From positions 1-26,266 of the forward strand of contig JAEWYT010000211.1 of NCBI GenBank assembly GCA_023458595.1: a DNA stretch of 26,266 nt, written 5' to 3'. The notes beneath the pieces are model-generated. The model did not search any database and had not been told where the DNA came from. It worked only from the letters and a program-made list of their open reading frames with translations. This document shows, piece by piece, positions 6,620 to 15,219 of the stretch. The DNA comes from Pseudomonadota bacterium. GTDB taxonomy: Bacteria; Pseudomonadota; Alphaproteobacteria; Rhizobiales; Tepidamorphaceae. The position numbers and the translations under genes were made by a program. Numbering within the stretch: position 1 is the stretch's first letter; each line of letters begins with the position of its first letter.

Positions 6620-8158
6620 ATGGCAGACAGAACCACCCTCGACGACGTCAAGCGGATCGCCTGGGCGGCATGCGACACCTTCCGCGGCGTGATTGACGCC
6701 TCGGAATACAAGGACTTCATCCTCGTCTTCCTGTTCTACAAGTACGTCAGCGACGTCTGGAAGGAGCACTACCAGGAAGCGGACCAGCGCTACAAGGGTG
6801 ATCAGCTTCGCGTCGAGCGGAAGATGGCGCGCGAGCGTTTCGTCATCCCGAAAGGCGCCAGCTTCGACGACCTCTATCGCCAGCGCAACGCCGACAACAT
6901 CGGCGAGCTGATCGACCAGGCGCTGGACGCCATCGCCGAGCGGAACAAGACCAAGATTGGCGACGCGTTCGCCGACGTCATGTTCAACAGCGAGACGAAG
7001 CTTGGCGACACCAGGAACCGCAACCGGCGCCTCAAGTCGCTGATTGAGGACTTCGCGAAGCTGGATCTGCGGCCCTCGCGGGTGGTCGGTGACGGCGAGG
7101 ATCACAAGACCGCCGAGGACGTCATCGGCGAAGCCTACATCTACCTGATCGAGCGCTTCGGCTCGGAGGCGGGCAAGAAGGCTGGCGAGTTCTATACGCC
7201 GCGTCAGGTCGCCCGTGTGCTGGCCAGGATCGCGGCACCGCAGCCGGGCGATCGCATCTGCGACCCAGCCTGCGGCTCGGGCTCCCTGCTGATCAAGGCT
7301 GCGGAAGAGGTCGGCTCGCGGGACTTCGCTCTGTTTGGGCAGGAAGTGAACCGCGGCACGTGGGGCCTCGCGCGCCTCAACATGTTCCTGCACGGCATCG
7401 ACGGAGCCCGGCTGGAATGGGGCGACACGCTCAACGATCCGAAGCTAGTGGACGGCGCCAACCTGATGAAGTTCGACGTCGTCGTCGCCAACCCGCCGTT
7501 CAGCCTGGACAAGTGGGGCGCCGAGAATGCCGAGAACGACCGCTTCGGACGCTTCTGGCGGGGCGTGCCGCCGAAGTCCAAGGGCGACTGGGCCTTCATC
7601 ACCCACATGATCGAAGCCGCGAAGACGCGCGAGGGGCGCGTCGCGGTGGTCGTCCCGCATGGGGTGCTGTTCCGGGCCGGCAAGGAAGGCATCATCCGCA
7701 AGGCGGTGATCGAGGAGAACCTGCTCGACGCCGTCATCGGCCTGCCGCCGAACCTGTTCCAGACCACCACCATCCCCGTCGCGGTGTTGTTGTTCGACCG
7801 CCGGCGCGAGAAGGGCGGCGCGCTGGCAGACCGGCGTGACATCTACTTCATCGACGCGAGCCGGGACTTCCAGCAGGGCAAGAACCAGAACCAGCTCCTC
7901 GACAGCCATGTCGATCGCATCATCTCGGCGCTGGCCGCGCGGGAGGATGTGGAGAGGTACGCCCGTGCCGTCCCGATCGACGAGGTGAAGGAAAACGGGT
8001 TCAATCTCAACATTCCCCGTTACGTCGATACGTTCGAACCGGCAGTGGAAGTCGACATCGCCGAAGTTCAGAGGGAAATCGACGCCCTGGAGGATGAGCT
8101 CACCACCCTGCGCGCAAAGATGCGGGAGCATCTGAAGGAGCTGGGGCTCAATGGCTGA
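6620..8158 (+). CDS. hsdM: Type I restriction-modification methyltransferase subunit HsdM
   Basis: This is a 512-aa N6-adenine methyltransferase subunit. It methylates the target DNA together with HsdS and supplies the core of the HsdR2M2S1 complex. The N-terminal helical domain (~1-165) includes FRGVIDASEYKDFILVFLFY. The catalytic domain has FYTPRQVARV (191-200), the SAM-binding motif DPACGSG (215-221) and the catalytic NPPF (291-294). The C-terminal helices would contact HsdS. The length is typical. The ATG at 6620 has AGGGAG in front; an upstream in-frame extension to 6200 lies across the GIY-YIG-like gene and is rejected. It overlaps hsdS by 8 bases. Confidence 0.96.
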   Translation: MADRTTLDDVKRIAWAACDTFRGVIDASEYKDFILVFLFYKYVSDVWKEHYQEADQRYKGDQLRVERKMARERFVIPKGASFDDLYRQRNADNIGELIDQALDAIAERNKTKIGDAFADVMFNSETKLGDTRNRNRRLKSLIEDFAKLDLRPSRVVGDGEDHKTAEDVIGEAYIYLIERFGSEAGKKAGEFYTPRQVARVLARIAAPQPGDRICDPACGSGSLLIKAAEEVGSRDFALFGQEVNRGTWGLARLNMFLHGIDGARLEWGDTLNDPKLVDGANLMKFDVVVANPPFSLDKWGAENAENDRFGRFWRGVPPKSKGDWAFITHMIEAAKTREGRVAVVVPHGVLFRAGKEGIIRKAVIEENLLDAVIGLPPNLFQTTTIPVAVLLFDRRREKGGALADRRDIYFIDASRDFQQGKNQNQLLDSHVDRIISALAAREDVERYARAVPIDEVKENGFNLNIPRYVDTFEPAVEVDIAEVQREIDALEDELTTLRAKMREHLKELGLNG

Positions 8159-9365
8159 CAGCTCTTGTTCTCTACCCCATGGATGGCTGCGCAAGCCATT
8201 TTCCGCATTGGCAGACGTCTCCTTCAGTGGCGTCGACAAGAAGTCGACGCCCGGAGAAATTCCCGTTCGCCTCTGCAATTATGTCGATGTCTTCCACAAT
8301 CACCGTATTCATAGCGGTATCGACTTCATGGCGGCGACCGCCACCGAGAGAGAGATAGCGAAATTTAGTCTACTGAGGGGCGACGTCGTCTTCACCAAGG
8401 ACTCTGAAACGTCCGAGGAGATTGCTGAACCCGCATACGTTGCAGAGGATTTGGACGGCGTTGTCTGCGGCTACCACCTCGCCATTGCGCGCCCTAAAAA
8501 GGATGTCGACGGCCGCTTTCTTTACTATGCGATGAAGGAAACGGGTGTCCGCCGGCAGTTCATGCGTTCAGCAAACGGTGTCACCCGCTTCGGTCTTACA
8601 CTCGACGCCTTCGACCAGATTCTCGTCCCCACGCCGCTGTTGAAGGAGCAGATCCGCATCGCCGATATCCTCGCCACGTGGGATGCGGCGATTGAAGCAG
8701 CAAGGCAGGCGCGAGACTTGCTCGATATGCAGTACCGGGCGATAGCCGCGGAAGGGATCCATCTACGGGGCCCCAATATGCGATCGCTCAAGGATCTTCT
8801 TACTCCTGATCGCATGCAGACGGTCGAGCCGAATGGCCCGTTCCGTGCTCTCGGGGTGCGTAGTCATGGCAAGGGGACGTTTCAGCGTGAGGACGACCTG
8901 ACGGCCAACGGGAGCACCAAGACCGTCTACCGGGTCGAGGCAGATCGTTTCATTGTGAATATCGTTTTCGCTTGGGAGGGAGCCGCGGCGATCACGTCTC
9001 AAGATGACGCTGGGTGCCTTGTCTCTCACCGGTTTCCAACCTTCACAATTAACCGCGAAGCGCTCTCATTGGAGTATTTCCGACATTTGATCCGGACGGA
9101 ACCTTTCAGGCAGCTGCTTGCTCTTGCTTCGCCCGGCGGAGCGGGACGAAACAAAACCCTCAATCGCAATGATCTTCTGAAGTTTGAGATCCACGTCCCA
9201 CCACTACCGGAGCAAACGGCTGTGGCGACTGCGCTAGGGACGTTGGATCGACGGATCACGCTGCTGGATGAATATCTACAACGGCTCACGATTCAGCGAG
9301 ATGCGCTCGCGACCGAGCTGCTGACGGGGCGCCTCCGGGTGCCACAGGCGGAGGCAGCGTCATGA
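8151..9365 (+). CDS. hsdS: Type I restriction-modification specificity subunit HsdS
   Basis: This is a 404-aa protein with the usual two target-recognition domains and two conserved spacer helices. TRD1 spans ~10-160 and includes the conserved GVDKKS..GE..V.LCNYVDV pattern. The first spacer starts at LKEQIRIADIL (~164). TRD2 spans ~210-350. The second spacer starts at LPEQTAVATAL (352) and ends LATELLTGRLRVP. It sets which DNA sequence the complex recognises. The start overlaps the end of hsdM by 8 bases and the stop overlaps the next gene as ATGA. Both TRDs are visibly less GC-rich than hsdM, which is consistent with TRD exchange between systems. Confidence 0.94.
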   Translation: MADSSCSLPHGWLRKPFSALADVSFSGVDKKSTPGEIPVRLCNYVDVFHNHRIHSGIDFMAATATEREIAKFSLLRGDVVFTKDSETSEEIAEPAYVAEDLDGVVCGYHLAIARPKKDVDGRFLYYAMKETGVRRQFMRSANGVTRFGLTLDAFDQILVPTPLLKEQIRIADILATWDAAIEAARQARDLLDMQYRAIAAEGIHLRGPNMRSLKDLLTPDRMQTVEPNGPFRALGVRSHGKGTFQREDDLTANGSTKTVYRVEADRFIVNIVFAWEGAAAITSQDDAGCLVSHRFPTFTINREALSLEYFRHLIRTEPFRQLLALASPGGAGRNKTLNRNDLLKFEIHVPPLPEQTAVATALGTLDRRITLLDEYLQRLTIQRDALATELLTGRLRVPQAEAAS

Positions 9366-10063
9366 AGTTCGAGGTCTACTGCGACGAGGCCCTTCCGGAC
9401 CTCTTCACCTCCCAGCGCCCGCGCGCCCGATACCTGATGATCGGCAGCCTCTGGCTGCCCGCCGAGATGCGCGAGGAGGCCAAGGCCAGGATCGCCGCGC
9501 TGCGAGCGCGGCATGCCGTTTGGGGGGAGATGAAGTGGACGAAGATCTCGCCGTCAAAGCAGGCCTTCTACGAGGAATTGGTCGACGTGTTCATGTCCTT
9601 CGGAATGAACATGCGCTTTCGCTGCATCGCCGTCGATCGCGAACAGGTGAACCTCGCACTGCATCAGAACGACGGCGAGCTTGGCTTCTACAAGTTCTAC
9701 TACCAGCTCCTGCACCACTGGATCCTGGACTTCAACGAGTACCGCATCTTCTGCGACCTGAAGACTAACCGGGACCGGAAGCGACTGCACGACCTCCAGC
9801 GCTGCCTGCACTATTCCAACCTCTCCGCCACGATCGCCGACATCCAGTCGCTGCCGTCGCCGGAGGTCGCTCTGCTTCAGCTGTGCGACGTGCTGCTCGG
9901 CGCCGCCTCCAGTCGCATCAACGAGACCCTTGGTGCGGGAACCGCCAAGGAGGCCGTCGTCCGGAGACTGGAGGAGCGGCTCAACCGCAGGCAGATCGGG
10001 CCGACATCGAGGACGGAAGAGAAGTTCAACGTCTTCAAGATCCGTCTGGGCGGAGGCTGGTAA
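9362..10063 (+). CDS. DUF3800 domain protein (RNase H-like fold)
   Basis: This is a 233-aa protein. DUF3800 hallmarks are present: the first strand MKFEVYCDEA with D8, GEMKWTK with E56 and K58, the FCDLKTNRDRKRL stretch with D132, and LLQLCDVLLGA with D176. These acidic residues fit the metal-binding set of the RNase H-like fold that this family is predicted to have. DUF3800 proteins are common in defence islands, but no biochemical role is firmly established. Its ATG overlaps the hsdS stop as ATGA, with GGAGG just upstream, and its stop overlaps the next gene as TAATG. It is therefore probably made together with the methylase subunits. Confidence 0.85.
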   Translation: MKFEVYCDEALPDLFTSQRPRARYLMIGSLWLPAEMREEAKARIAALRARHAVWGEMKWTKISPSKQAFYEELVDVFMSFGMNMRFRCIAVDREQVNLALHQNDGELGFYKFYYQLLHHWILDFNEYRIFCDLKTNRDRKRLHDLQRCLHYSNLSATIADIQSLPSPEVALLQLCDVLLGAASSRINETLGAGTAKEAVVRRLEERLNRRQIGPTSRTEEKFNVFKIRLGGGW

Positions 10064-10524
10064 TGCCGTTGCCGCCGCTTCTCCAACTGCCCGACGAGGC
10101 CGCCTATCGGCAGCATTTTGTTGGCACCTACTGCCGTGGAGTGATCGAGACGCATGACGGTATTCGCGTCTTCTTCCGGCAGAATCAGTTTGACCACGCG
10201 TTCTACGAAAGCACCAGCCGCGACGGCGCCAAGGACGCGTTCTCGTGGGTGCGGGCTGAGCGCATGAACTGGATCGGCGCCACGCTGACCGATCCGGCGG
10301 CCGTCCGTTACCAGGGGTGGGTTGCCAGGACGCGGAGCTACGACCCGGCGCGAAGGGTCGATCTTCTCTATGAGGACTTCGTGGTCGTTCTGGCGCTGGG
10401 GCTGAACCGCGACGGGGCGCTGAGGGCGAACTTCGTCACCTGCTTTCAGGCGGACAACAGCGTGGCCAAGATCCGCACATCGCCCCTCTGGACCCGGGAG
10501 GCCTGCCTGAATGCGCTGCGCTGA
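10063..10524 (+). CDS. Small protein of the RM operon, possibly BECR-fold nuclease
   Basis: This is a 153-aa protein starting at the ATG at 10063, which shares an A with the TAA stop of the DUF3800 gene. It has a conserved-looking core: QFDHAFYES, then AFSWVRAERMNWIGATL, then YEDFVVVLAL and NFVTCFQADN. The order of H/R-bearing helix, hydrophobic strands and terminal strand recalls the phage Barnase-EndoU-ColicinE5/D-RelE (BECR) nuclease families, but this is memory-based and uncertain. If so, it may cut RNA as a toxin-like effector whose activity is held by DUF3800 or the RM complex. It lies between hsdS and hsdR, an unusual position. Otherwise it should be read as a hypothetical protein. Confidence 0.55.
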   Translation: MPLPPLLQLPDEAAYRQHFVGTYCRGVIETHDGIRVFFRQNQFDHAFYESTSRDGAKDAFSWVRAERMNWIGATLTDPAAVRYQGWVARTRSYDPARRVDLLYEDFVVVLALGLNRDGALRANFVTCFQADNSVAKIRTSPLWTREACLNALR

Positions 10525-10532
10525 AAGAAATT

Positions 10533-10564
10533 GGGCGCTGATTCGCCATGCTGGCTCAGCGCCC
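10533..10564 (+). terminator. Terminator-like stem-loop between the small protein gene and hsdR
   Basis: Arms GGGCGCTGA (10533-10541) and TCAGCGCCC (10556-10564) pair perfectly. Inside them, GCCA and TGGC (10545-10548 / 10552-10555) extend the stem past a 3-base bulge to a 3-base loop. There is no T-tract after it, so full termination is uncertain and attenuation is possible. It begins 9 bases after the stop of the 153-aa gene. Confidence 0.5.
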
Positions 10565-10785
10565 GAAGCCTCGATTGGTTCAAAGCCGCTAGGCAGTGAA
10601 CTCGCGGATATACATGCGAGCATAGCGCCCGAATGTCAAGGATTTGTTGATGGGCGGGTGGCCCGGTCCAAGGGCGAAGCCTGTAGGACCCATTCCATCG
10701 GACCGGCTCAAGCCTCTGAACTGAAACATCATTTTACCGGTCATCGAGTTCATCTAGCGAATCCGGGCCGACCGGGAGCCTGCCA

Positions 10786-13700
10786 ATGACCAAGGCATCA
10801 ACCGCCCGCATCCAGGACACCGAGAAGCACCTGTCGCAGCTTCCGGCGCTGCACCTGCTCCAGAAGATGGAGCCCCGCTGGCGGCTGCTCACACGCGAGG
10901 AGGCGGAGCGCGAGCGAGGCGGCAAGCGCGCCAATGTCTACCTGGATGGCATCCTGAAGGAGGGCCTTGCGCGCATCAACCGGGTGGAGCTCCGCGGGCA
11001 GTTCTACCCCTTCACCGAAGGCGGACTTGCGGAGGCCATAGAGCGGCTGAAGCGGCCGCGCCCGTCCGGCCTGCTCCGCATCAACGAGGAACTGACGGAC
11101 CTGCTGCTCCTGGGGACGGCGGTAGAGCAGACGGTGGACGGGATCACGCGGGCGTTCCAGGTCAAGTTCGTCGACTGGGCAGATCCGTCGGCAAACGTGT
11201 TTCATGTCTGTGCCGAGTTCGATGTCGAGCGCGAGCACACGTCGGATACGCGGCGCCCGGACCTTGTGCTGTTCGTGAACGGCATTCCCTTCGCGGTGAT
11301 CGAGTGCAAGGGCCCGTCGACAGGGGTGGAGCAGGCGGTTTCGCAGCACATCCGTAACCAGCAGGACGGAGAGATTCCCGGTCTCTTCCGGACGGTCCAG
11401 CTTCTCGTCGCGACCAACAAGAATGACGTGCGCTATGGCACCGTCGGCACTGCGGCATCCTTCTGGTCGAAATGGGCCGAGTTGGAGGACCGCGAGGCCG
11501 ACGTCCTGGCCGCGATCAATGCGCCACTCGATGCCGACCAGAACCGTCAGACCTTCGCAGACGGCTTTCGCGAGGACCGCGCCTCCTACGACGCGCGGTT
11601 CGGACAAGGCGACAGACTCGTCACCGAACAGGACCGGGTGTTGTGGGCGCTCGCCCGCCCGGAGCGTCTGCTCGATCTGGCGCGCCGCTTCACGCTGTTC
11701 GACGCCGGTGAGAAGAAGATCGCGCGCTACCAGCAGTTCTTCGCTGTCCGCAAGATCCTTCGCCGCGTGACAGGCGAGCGCGACGAGGAAGGGCGCCGCC
11801 GTGGCGGCGTGATCTGGCACACCCAGGGCTCCGGCAAGTCGTTGACGATGGTCATGCTGGCGCGCGCCCTCGGCCTCGAACCGTCGATCCCCGATCCTCG
11901 CATCGTCCTGGTGACCGACCGGATCGATCTGGACGAACAGCTAGAGGGCACGTTCAAGGCGTGCGGCCTGGAGCCCAAGCGCGCGACCACAGGCCGAAAC
12001 CTGCTCGATCTCGTCGCAACCGAGAAGCGGGCCGTCGTCACCACCCTCATCAACAAGTTCGACACCGCCCTGAACGTCCGCGACTTTTCCGATCCGTCGG
12101 AGGACGTCTTCCTGCTGGTCGACGAGAGCCATCGCGGACAGTACGGCCGGCTGCATTCCCGGATGCGGAAGATCTTCCCGAACGCCTGCTATCTGGGCTT
12201 CACCGGCACGCCGATTCTCAAGACCGAGAAGAATACCGCCGCCAAGTTCGGCGGCATCATTGACGTCTACGCGATCGACCAGGCGGTCAAGGACAAGGCG
12301 GTCGTGCCGCTCCTGTACGAGGGCCGTCATGTCGAGCAGCGTGTCGACGAGACCGCCATCGACGCTTGGTTCGAGCGGGTGTGCGCCGGCCTTTCCGAGG
12401 ACCAGAAGGCGGACCTCAAGCGGAAATACGCCAGGACGGCGCGGCTGTTCCAGACGGAGCAGACCATCGCGCTTATCGCGTTCGACGTGTCGGAGCATTT
12501 CCGCCGCACCTGGAAAGGGACGGGATTCAAGGGACAGCTTGTCACGCCTTCCAAGCGGTCCGCCATCCTCTACAAGCGCGCACTGGACGAGCTGGGCGTG
12601 GTCACCTCCGAAGTCATCATCTCGGCGCCCGACGACCGCGAAGGCGAAGAGCGGATCGACGAGGCCTCGTCGGACGAAGTCAAGCGCTTCTGGAAGACCG
12701 CGATGGACCGCTACGGCGACGAGGCGACCTACAACTCGCGCATCATCGAGGCGTTCAAGAAACGGGAAGATCCCGAGATCCTGATCGTGGTCTCGAAGCT
12801 GCTGACCGGCTTCGACGCTCCCCGCAACACCGTCCTCTACCTGGCGCGCCCGCTCACCGAACATAACCTGTTGCAGGCGATCGCACGGGTGAACCGGGTC
12901 GCGGAAGGCAAGGACTACGGTTACATCGTCGACTATTGCAGCGTTCTCGGCGAGCTGAACCAGGCCCTGTCGAGCTACTCGGCGCTCGAAGGCTTCGATG
13001 AGGCCGACCTCGCTGGGACGGTCACGTCGATCAACACCGAGATCGAGAAGCTCGGCCAACGGCATTCGGAATTGTGGGACGTCTTCAGGGGCGTTGCGAA
13101 TACGGCGGATGAGGAGGCGCTGGAGCAGCATCTGGCCGACGAGGCCCGGCGCGACGAGTTCTACGACCGTCTCAATGCCTTCTCCAGGACCCTGGCCATC
13201 GCGCTGTCGAGCCACGAGTTCGCGAACGAGCCCTCGAACCAGCGTCGCATCGCCGGCTATCGCGACGACCTTCGCCGTTTCGAGAACCTGCGCCGCGCCG
13301 TGAGAACGCGCTACCAGGATGCCGTGGACTACGGCCAGTACCGCAAGCGGATCGAAAAGCTGCTCGATACCTACGTCGTCGCGGACGACGTCCGGCCGAT
13401 GACCGACCTCGTCAACATCTTCGATGAAGATGCGTTTGCCGAGGTTCTGAACTCCAACGCATCGGCGGCAAGCCGGGCGGACTCCATCGCCCATGCCACG
13501 AAGCGGACCATCGACGAGCGGTGGGAGGAAGATCCGACATACTACAAGCGGTTCTCGGAGCTCATCCGCCAGGCGATCGAGGATTTCCGGGCCAAGAGCA
13601 TCTCCGACCTCGAGTATCTCAAACGCGTGCGCGACATCCGCAACCAGATGGTGCGACGAGATACGACGGATATCCCCGAACCGATCAGGGACGATCCGCT

Positions 13701-13995
13701 CGGGCGAGCTTTCTACGGTTGCCTTCGCGAAGCTTTGTCTGGCGTCCAGGGCTCCGGCGAGGCCAGCACCGAGACATTGAGCGCGGAAGCCGCCGCCCAC
13801 CTGGTCGGCATCATCAACAGCCATCGGCGTGTGGACTGGGCGCAGGATCCGGACGTCGAGAACGCCATGAAGAATGACATCGACGATTACATCTTCGATG
13901 TGATCCGGGGTGAGCACAACGTACCGATTTCGCCGGAGGCGATCGACGCCCTCATCGATCGCCTGTTGATGGTCGCTCGCCGTCAGGCAGCGTGA
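10786..13995 (+). CDS. hsdR: Type I restriction endonuclease subunit HsdR
   Basis: This 1069-aa motor-nuclease subunit translocates DNA and cuts it at a distance from unmethylated sites. The PD-(D/E)xK nuclease domain shows D159 and E173-C-K175 (RRPDL ... VIECKGPS). The helicase part has Walker A HTQGSGKS (345-352), motif II DESH (446-449), motif III GFTGTP (471-476), the KLLTGFDAPR segment (671-680) and motif VI QAIARVNR (697-704). A long helical C-terminus follows. Length and order are normal and no break is seen. The start ATG at 10786 has GGGAG upstream. It is ~260 bases from the preceding gene, so it may have its own promoter. The next gene starts at its stop codon. Confidence 0.96.
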   Translation: MTKASTARIQDTEKHLSQLPALHLLQKMEPRWRLLTREEAERERGGKRANVYLDGILKEGLARINRVELRGQFYPFTEGGLAEAIERLKRPRPSGLLRINEELTDLLLLGTAVEQTVDGITRAFQVKFVDWADPSANVFHVCAEFDVEREHTSDTRRPDLVLFVNGIPFAVIECKGPSTGVEQAVSQHIRNQQDGEIPGLFRTVQLLVATNKNDVRYGTVGTAASFWSKWAELEDREADVLAAINAPLDADQNRQTFADGFREDRASYDARFGQGDRLVTEQDRVLWALARPERLLDLARRFTLFDAGEKKIARYQQFFAVRKILRRVTGERDEEGRRRGGVIWHTQGSGKSLTMVMLARALGLEPSIPDPRIVLVTDRIDLDEQLEGTFKACGLEPKRATTGRNLLDLVATEKRAVVTTLINKFDTALNVRDFSDPSEDVFLLVDESHRGQYGRLHSRMRKIFPNACYLGFTGTPILKTEKNTAAKFGGIIDVYAIDQAVKDKAVVPLLYEGRHVEQRVDETAIDAWFERVCAGLSEDQKADLKRKYARTARLFQTEQTIALIAFDVSEHFRRTWKGTGFKGQLVTPSKRSAILYKRALDELGVVTSEVIISAPDDREGEERIDEASSDEVKRFWKTAMDRYGDEATYNSRIIEAFKKREDPEILIVVSKLLTGFDAPRNTVLYLARPLTEHNLLQAIARVNRVAEGKDYGYIVDYCSVLGELNQALSSYSALEGFDEADLAGTVTSINTEIEKLGQRHSELWDVFRGVANTADEEALEQHLADEARRDEFYDRLNAFSRTLAIALSSHEFANEPSNQRRIAGYRDDLRRFENLRRAVRTRYQDAVDYGQYRKRIEKLLDTYVVADDVRPMTDLVNIFDEDAFAEVLNSNASAASRADSIAHATKRTIDERWEEDPTYYKRFSELIRQAIEDFRAKSISDLEYLKRVRDIRNQMVRRDTTDIPEPIRDDPLGRAFYGCLREALSGVQGSGEASTETLSAEAAAHLVGIINSHRRVDWAQDPDVENAMKNDIDDYIFDVIRGEHNVPISPEAIDALIDRLLMVARRQAA

Positions 13996-14699
13996 TGATC
14001 AGGTCGACGAGCTACGGCAGCGCGGTCATCGAATACACTCTTACCCAAAGTCCGCGCTCGTCTCTTTCGATCTCGGTGCTCCCGGATGGCGCCGTCACCG
14101 TCGCGGCTCCAGAAGAGGCGGATCCGGCCGAGATCGACGAGCGCGTCCGACGGCGCGCGCGCTGGATCTTGCGGCAGCAGAGGCGGTTCGCGGAGTTTCG
14201 GCCGAGAACGCCCCCACGGCAGTTCATCGGCGGAGAAACTCATCGCTATCTAGGCCGGCAGTACCGCCTGAAGATCGATACCGCCGAAAAGGATCGGGTT
14301 CTGATCCGGTCCGGCCGACTCGTGGTCGAGACGCGGTTTCCGGACGATCGCGACTGGACCCGGGTGCTGGTTCGCCGCTGGATGCGCCAGCGCGCGCGGA
14401 AGGTGCTCAAGGAGCGCTATGACGAAGCGCGCCCCATCATGGCGGCTCTGGGAATCGAACCGCCGCCGTTGATGATCTGTCCCATGAAGAAGCGTTGGGG
14501 CAGCCACACGTCGTCGGGACGGGTCCTGCTGAATGACATGCTGATAGCGGCGCGGCGAGATTGCATCGATTATGTGATCGTGCATGAGCTCTGCCATGTC
14601 GTCGAGCCGAACCACTCACCTCGCTTCTTCCGCCTCCTGAACCGCCACATGCCTGATTGGGAGCGCCGCAAGGAACTCCTCGAAAAGTCGATGATCTAG
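13995..14699 (+). CDS. YgjP/WLM-type zinc metallopeptidase linked to hsdR
   Basis: This is a 234-aa protein of the YgjP-like (DUF45, M48-related) family. The zinc site is HELCH with a further His (HELCHVVEPNH, about residues 197-207), and the family motif KKRWGSH lies near residue 165. The ATG at 13995 overlaps the hsdR stop as TGATG; an in-frame GTG three bases earlier is also possible. Genes of this family very often follow hsdR in Type I operons, but their role there is not known. Protein processing or regulation of the restriction subunit is inference. It is the last gene of the island before the tRNA. Confidence 0.9.
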   Translation: MIRSTSYGSAVIEYTLTQSPRSSLSISVLPDGAVTVAAPEEADPAEIDERVRRRARWILRQQRRFAEFRPRTPPRQFIGGETHRYLGRQYRLKIDTAEKDRVLIRSGRLVVETRFPDDRDWTRVLVRRWMRQRARKVLKERYDEARPIMAALGIEPPPLMICPMKKRWGSHTSSGRVLLNDMLIAARRDCIDYVIVHELCHVVEPNHSPRFFRLLNRHMPDWERRKELLEKSMI

Positions 14700-14975
14700 A
14701 ATCCAAAGGAGCCGCGTTGGATGGAGGGTTTTCCCGGCCGCCGAACAGCATTCGAAATTCGAGCTCAGCGCGTCCGAATCTTTCGTTTAAGTACAATGCT
14801 CTAGAAGCCGTACCAGAACGGCCGCAGTCCAGAGGTCGAGAGAAAAAGGGCGGAGAGAGAACGCTCAAAGCCGAGTGTGCCGACGTCGCAGTTCAGAGGT
14901 TCGCGCCCGAACCGCGCGGTTCCTTGGCGTTTCAGCGCCGCGTCCGCGTGCGGAGAACGTTCGACAGGGTAGAAA
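14700..14975. other. Island/chromosome junction region without a gene
   Basis: No coding region is supported between the metallopeptidase gene and the 3' end of the tRNA-Ser gene. It holds overlapping short inverted repeats at 14898-14922. If the island integrated at the tRNA 3' end, the attachment core should lie at or just inside 14976. Confidence 0.5.
14898..14922. repeat. Two overlapping, mutually exclusive short hairpins
   Basis: GGTTCG (14898-14903) pairs with CGAACC (14908-14913). The latter also belongs to the perfect 14-base palindrome 14909-14922. The two structures cannot form at once. This lies about 55 bases beyond the 3' end of the minus-strand tRNA gene and may end its transcript. 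Confidence 0.4.
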
Positions 14976-15068
14976 TGGCGGAGACGGAGGGATTCGAACC
15001 CTCGAGACGGGTTTACCCCGCCTAACGGTTTAGCAAACCGCCGCCTTCGACCACTCGGCCACGTCTCC
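14976..15068 (-). tRNA. tRNA-Ser(GCU)
   Basis: A complete 93-base tRNA is read on the minus strand from 15068. It has the acceptor stem GGAGACG/CGTCTCC, a D-arm with GGCCGAGTGGTCGAAGG, an anticodon loop TTGCTAA giving anticodon GCU (serine, AGC/AGU codons), a long class II variable arm, and the T-arm GGGTTCGAATCCC. CCA is encoded. Its 3' end faces the restriction island. Confidence 0.95.
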
Positions 15069-15219
15069 GCTGCGCACCGGAATAGCCGACGAAGGCGCGG
15101 CGAACAAGGTGCTAACGTCCTGTTCGCTCTTTTCACATTCTCGTTATTCTGATGCTTGCGCCGCTTTGATATGGTCCGCCGCCTGTTGAACCTCAATATG
15201 TTTGCGCAGGAGAACGGTC

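Noticed and set aside
8229..8251. Perfect 9-bp inverted repeat inside hsdS
   Set aside because: It encodes the conserved GVDKKS motif of HsdS, so protein constraint explains it well enough.
11941..13917. 658-codon minus-strand ORF
   Set aside because: It is an antisense shadow of hsdR produced by high GC at third codon positions.
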